DNA of 6,662 nt, taken from NCBI GenBank assembly GCA_014729315.1, contig WJKD01000835.1, forward strand, positions 1 to 6,662, read 5' to 3'. The translations under genes were made by a program, and so were the position numbers. The stretch is from Promethearchaeota archaeon. Its GTDB lineage: Archaea; Asgardarchaeota; Lokiarchaeia; Sigynarchaeales; SOKP01. This document shows, one piece after another, positions 5,852-6,662 of this stretch. Every line of letters starts with the position of its first letter. The stretch's first letter is position 1. The notes beneath the pieces are model-generated. The model saw only the letters and a list, made by a program, of their open reading frames with translations, was not told where the DNA came from and ran no database searches.

Positions 5852-6595
5852 ATGACAACAGGAGGTCTACATTTATTATCTGGTCTCGCAATTGCTAGTT
5901 TCATTAGGAACGAGAAATATAAAAAAGCTAAATGGGGTTTAATCTGGGGAAGTATTTTTCCAGATATAGATTTATTTTTGAGCATTATTGCGTTTTTAGT
6001 GACCCAAGACTTTGAACAAGCTGACTTTTTGCATCGTTCTTTTACCCATGGCTTCTTCGCAATGGGATTAGTTTTAATTGTCGGATTAATCGTATCTAGA
6101 ACTAATGAAAGCCGCAAATGGTTATTTATGTTTACTATATCATTTGTATTTGGAATGCTTACACATACCTTCTACGATTTATTGGATGGCTATGTAGCTA
6201 TATTAGCTCCATTTTCCTTTGAGAGATATTCAATTACCGGTTTTGATTTTCATACAGCACTTGGGGACACGTATATGAAAGTCTGGAATGCATGGGACGC
6301 AATGAGCGATAGTATCTTTTTCTTAGTGTTATGGTTTTGGTCTAATCGAAAATTAGACATTCCTAACGAAAAACCATTTGGAAAAAAGTTGTTTATATTT
6401 TCACTCATCTTCATAGGTTATTTTGGAATAATGATGGTCATTGCGTTTACAGCAATTAGTGTTGACATGCATTTTGTCCTGGTTTATCTCGTATGGGGGC
6501 CATTATCACTTCCATTATCTTCCATAATTGCCCACATTAAGATGAAGGAAACTATTCAAAATTTTAGCTTTCTAGATATTTTAAAAAGCGAATAA
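5852..6595 (+). CDS. YdjM/DUF457-like membrane-bound metal-dependent hydrolase
   Basis: A 247-residue multi-pass membrane protein with the polar pattern of the YdjM (LexA-regulated, membrane-bound metal-dependent hydrolase) family: His7 in GGLHLLSG, FPDIDL (36-41) with Asp38 and Asp40, LHRSFTHG (60-67) with His61 and His66, and GMLTHTFYDLLDG (101-113) with His105, Asp109 and Asp112. These would line a membrane-facing metal site related to phospholipase-C-like enzymes; the true substrate of the family is not established. Hydrophobic segments lie around 27-50, 67-82, 90-110, 154-165, 178-200 and 207-228. ATG 5852 was chosen over the in-frame TTG at 5837 because GGATGG (5839-5844) is seven bases upstream and family members begin close to the first His. 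It stands downstream of the ABC operon with its own promoter region. The LexA link is bacterial and should not be carried over. Confidence 0.82.
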   Translation: MTTGGLHLLSGLAIASFIRNEKYKKAKWGLIWGSIFPDIDLFLSIIAFLVTQDFEQADFLHRSFTHGFFAMGLVLIVGLIVSRTNESRKWLFMFTISFVFGMLTHTFYDLLDGYVAILAPFSFERYSITGFDFHTALGDTYMKVWNAWDAMSDSIFFLVLWFWSNRKLDIPNEKPFGKKLFIFSLIFIGYFGIMMVIAFTAISVDMHFVLVYLVWGPLSLPLSSIIAHIKMKETIQNFSFLDILKSE

Positions 6596-6647
6596 GTTGA
6601 ACCAGAGCTAAAAGATCGAATTCAGATATAAAATAATTAAGCTAAAA

Positions 6648-6661
6648 TTTTTTTTCTTTTT
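6648..6661 (+). terminator. T-rich terminator after the YdjM-like gene
   Basis: T8-C-T5 near the window end, about 50 bases after the TAA at 6593-6595. Its start is part of a 13-base inverted repeat whose other arm lies inside the end of the gene (6558-6570), though the 68-base loop makes a functional hairpin unlikely. Confidence 0.55.
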
Positions 6662-6662
6662 A

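Noticed and set aside
5818..6117. 99-codon minus-strand open frame opposite the YdjM-like gene
   Set aside because: It overlaps the conserved His/Asp motifs on the plus strand and has no supporting signals.
1..6662. CRISPR array, tRNA or rRNA genes, or a complete insertion sequence
   Set aside because: No regularly spaced repeats, cloverleaf-like or rRNA-like segments, and no transposase with flanking inverted repeats were seen.

Overview
The window is AT-rich DNA that reads as archaeal. Most gene starts have an A/T-only TATA-like element in the upstream 25-80 bases, several genes have strong Shine-Dalgarno (SD) sequences, the putative terminators are plain T-runs rather than GC-rich hairpins, and a two-membrane-helix histidine kinase carries an H-box of the HDxxN kind common in archaea. 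The gene types and composition would fit an Asgard (Lokiarchaeia-like) genome, but that placement is inference; no marker gene is present.

Layout. Positions 1-381 hold no well-supported gene. The first ~180 bases are richer in GC (71 of 180 by hand count) and contain an open minus-strand frame running off the window edge. Positions 196-381 are an in-frame continuation, past a TAG and a TGA stop, of a small charged minus-strand ORF (382-609). Next come two more minus-strand genes: an orphan membrane histidine kinase (711-1622) and an alpha/beta hydrolase of the monoglyceride-lipase type (1748-2683). An HxlR-type winged-helix regulator (2833-3267) diverges from the hydrolase. The gap between them carries two copies of a TCAAAT-N-TATAATTT motif, one lying inside a perfect-armed inverted repeat, so it is a good candidate control region. 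A small four-helix membrane protein (3341-3766, minus) converges on the regulator and diverges from a two-gene ABC-2 exporter operon (ATPase 3950-4912, permease 4909-5724, joined by an ATGA overlap). Last is a YdjM/DUF457-like membrane metal-dependent hydrolase (5852-6595) with its own promoter region and a T-run terminator.

Working together. Nearly all recognisable genes act at or on the membrane: a sensor kinase without an extracellular domain, a lipase-like hydrolase, an ABC-2 exporter, a small membrane protein and a YdjM-family membrane hydrolase. A local envelope or lipid-stress theme is possible, but only the ABC pair is firmly an operon. I found no CRISPR array, tRNA, rRNA or complete mobile element, and nothing that clearly forms an undescribed multi-gene system. 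The most unusual items are the stop-interrupted frame at 196-609, the repeated motif in the hydrolase/HxlR gap, and the sensor-less kinase.
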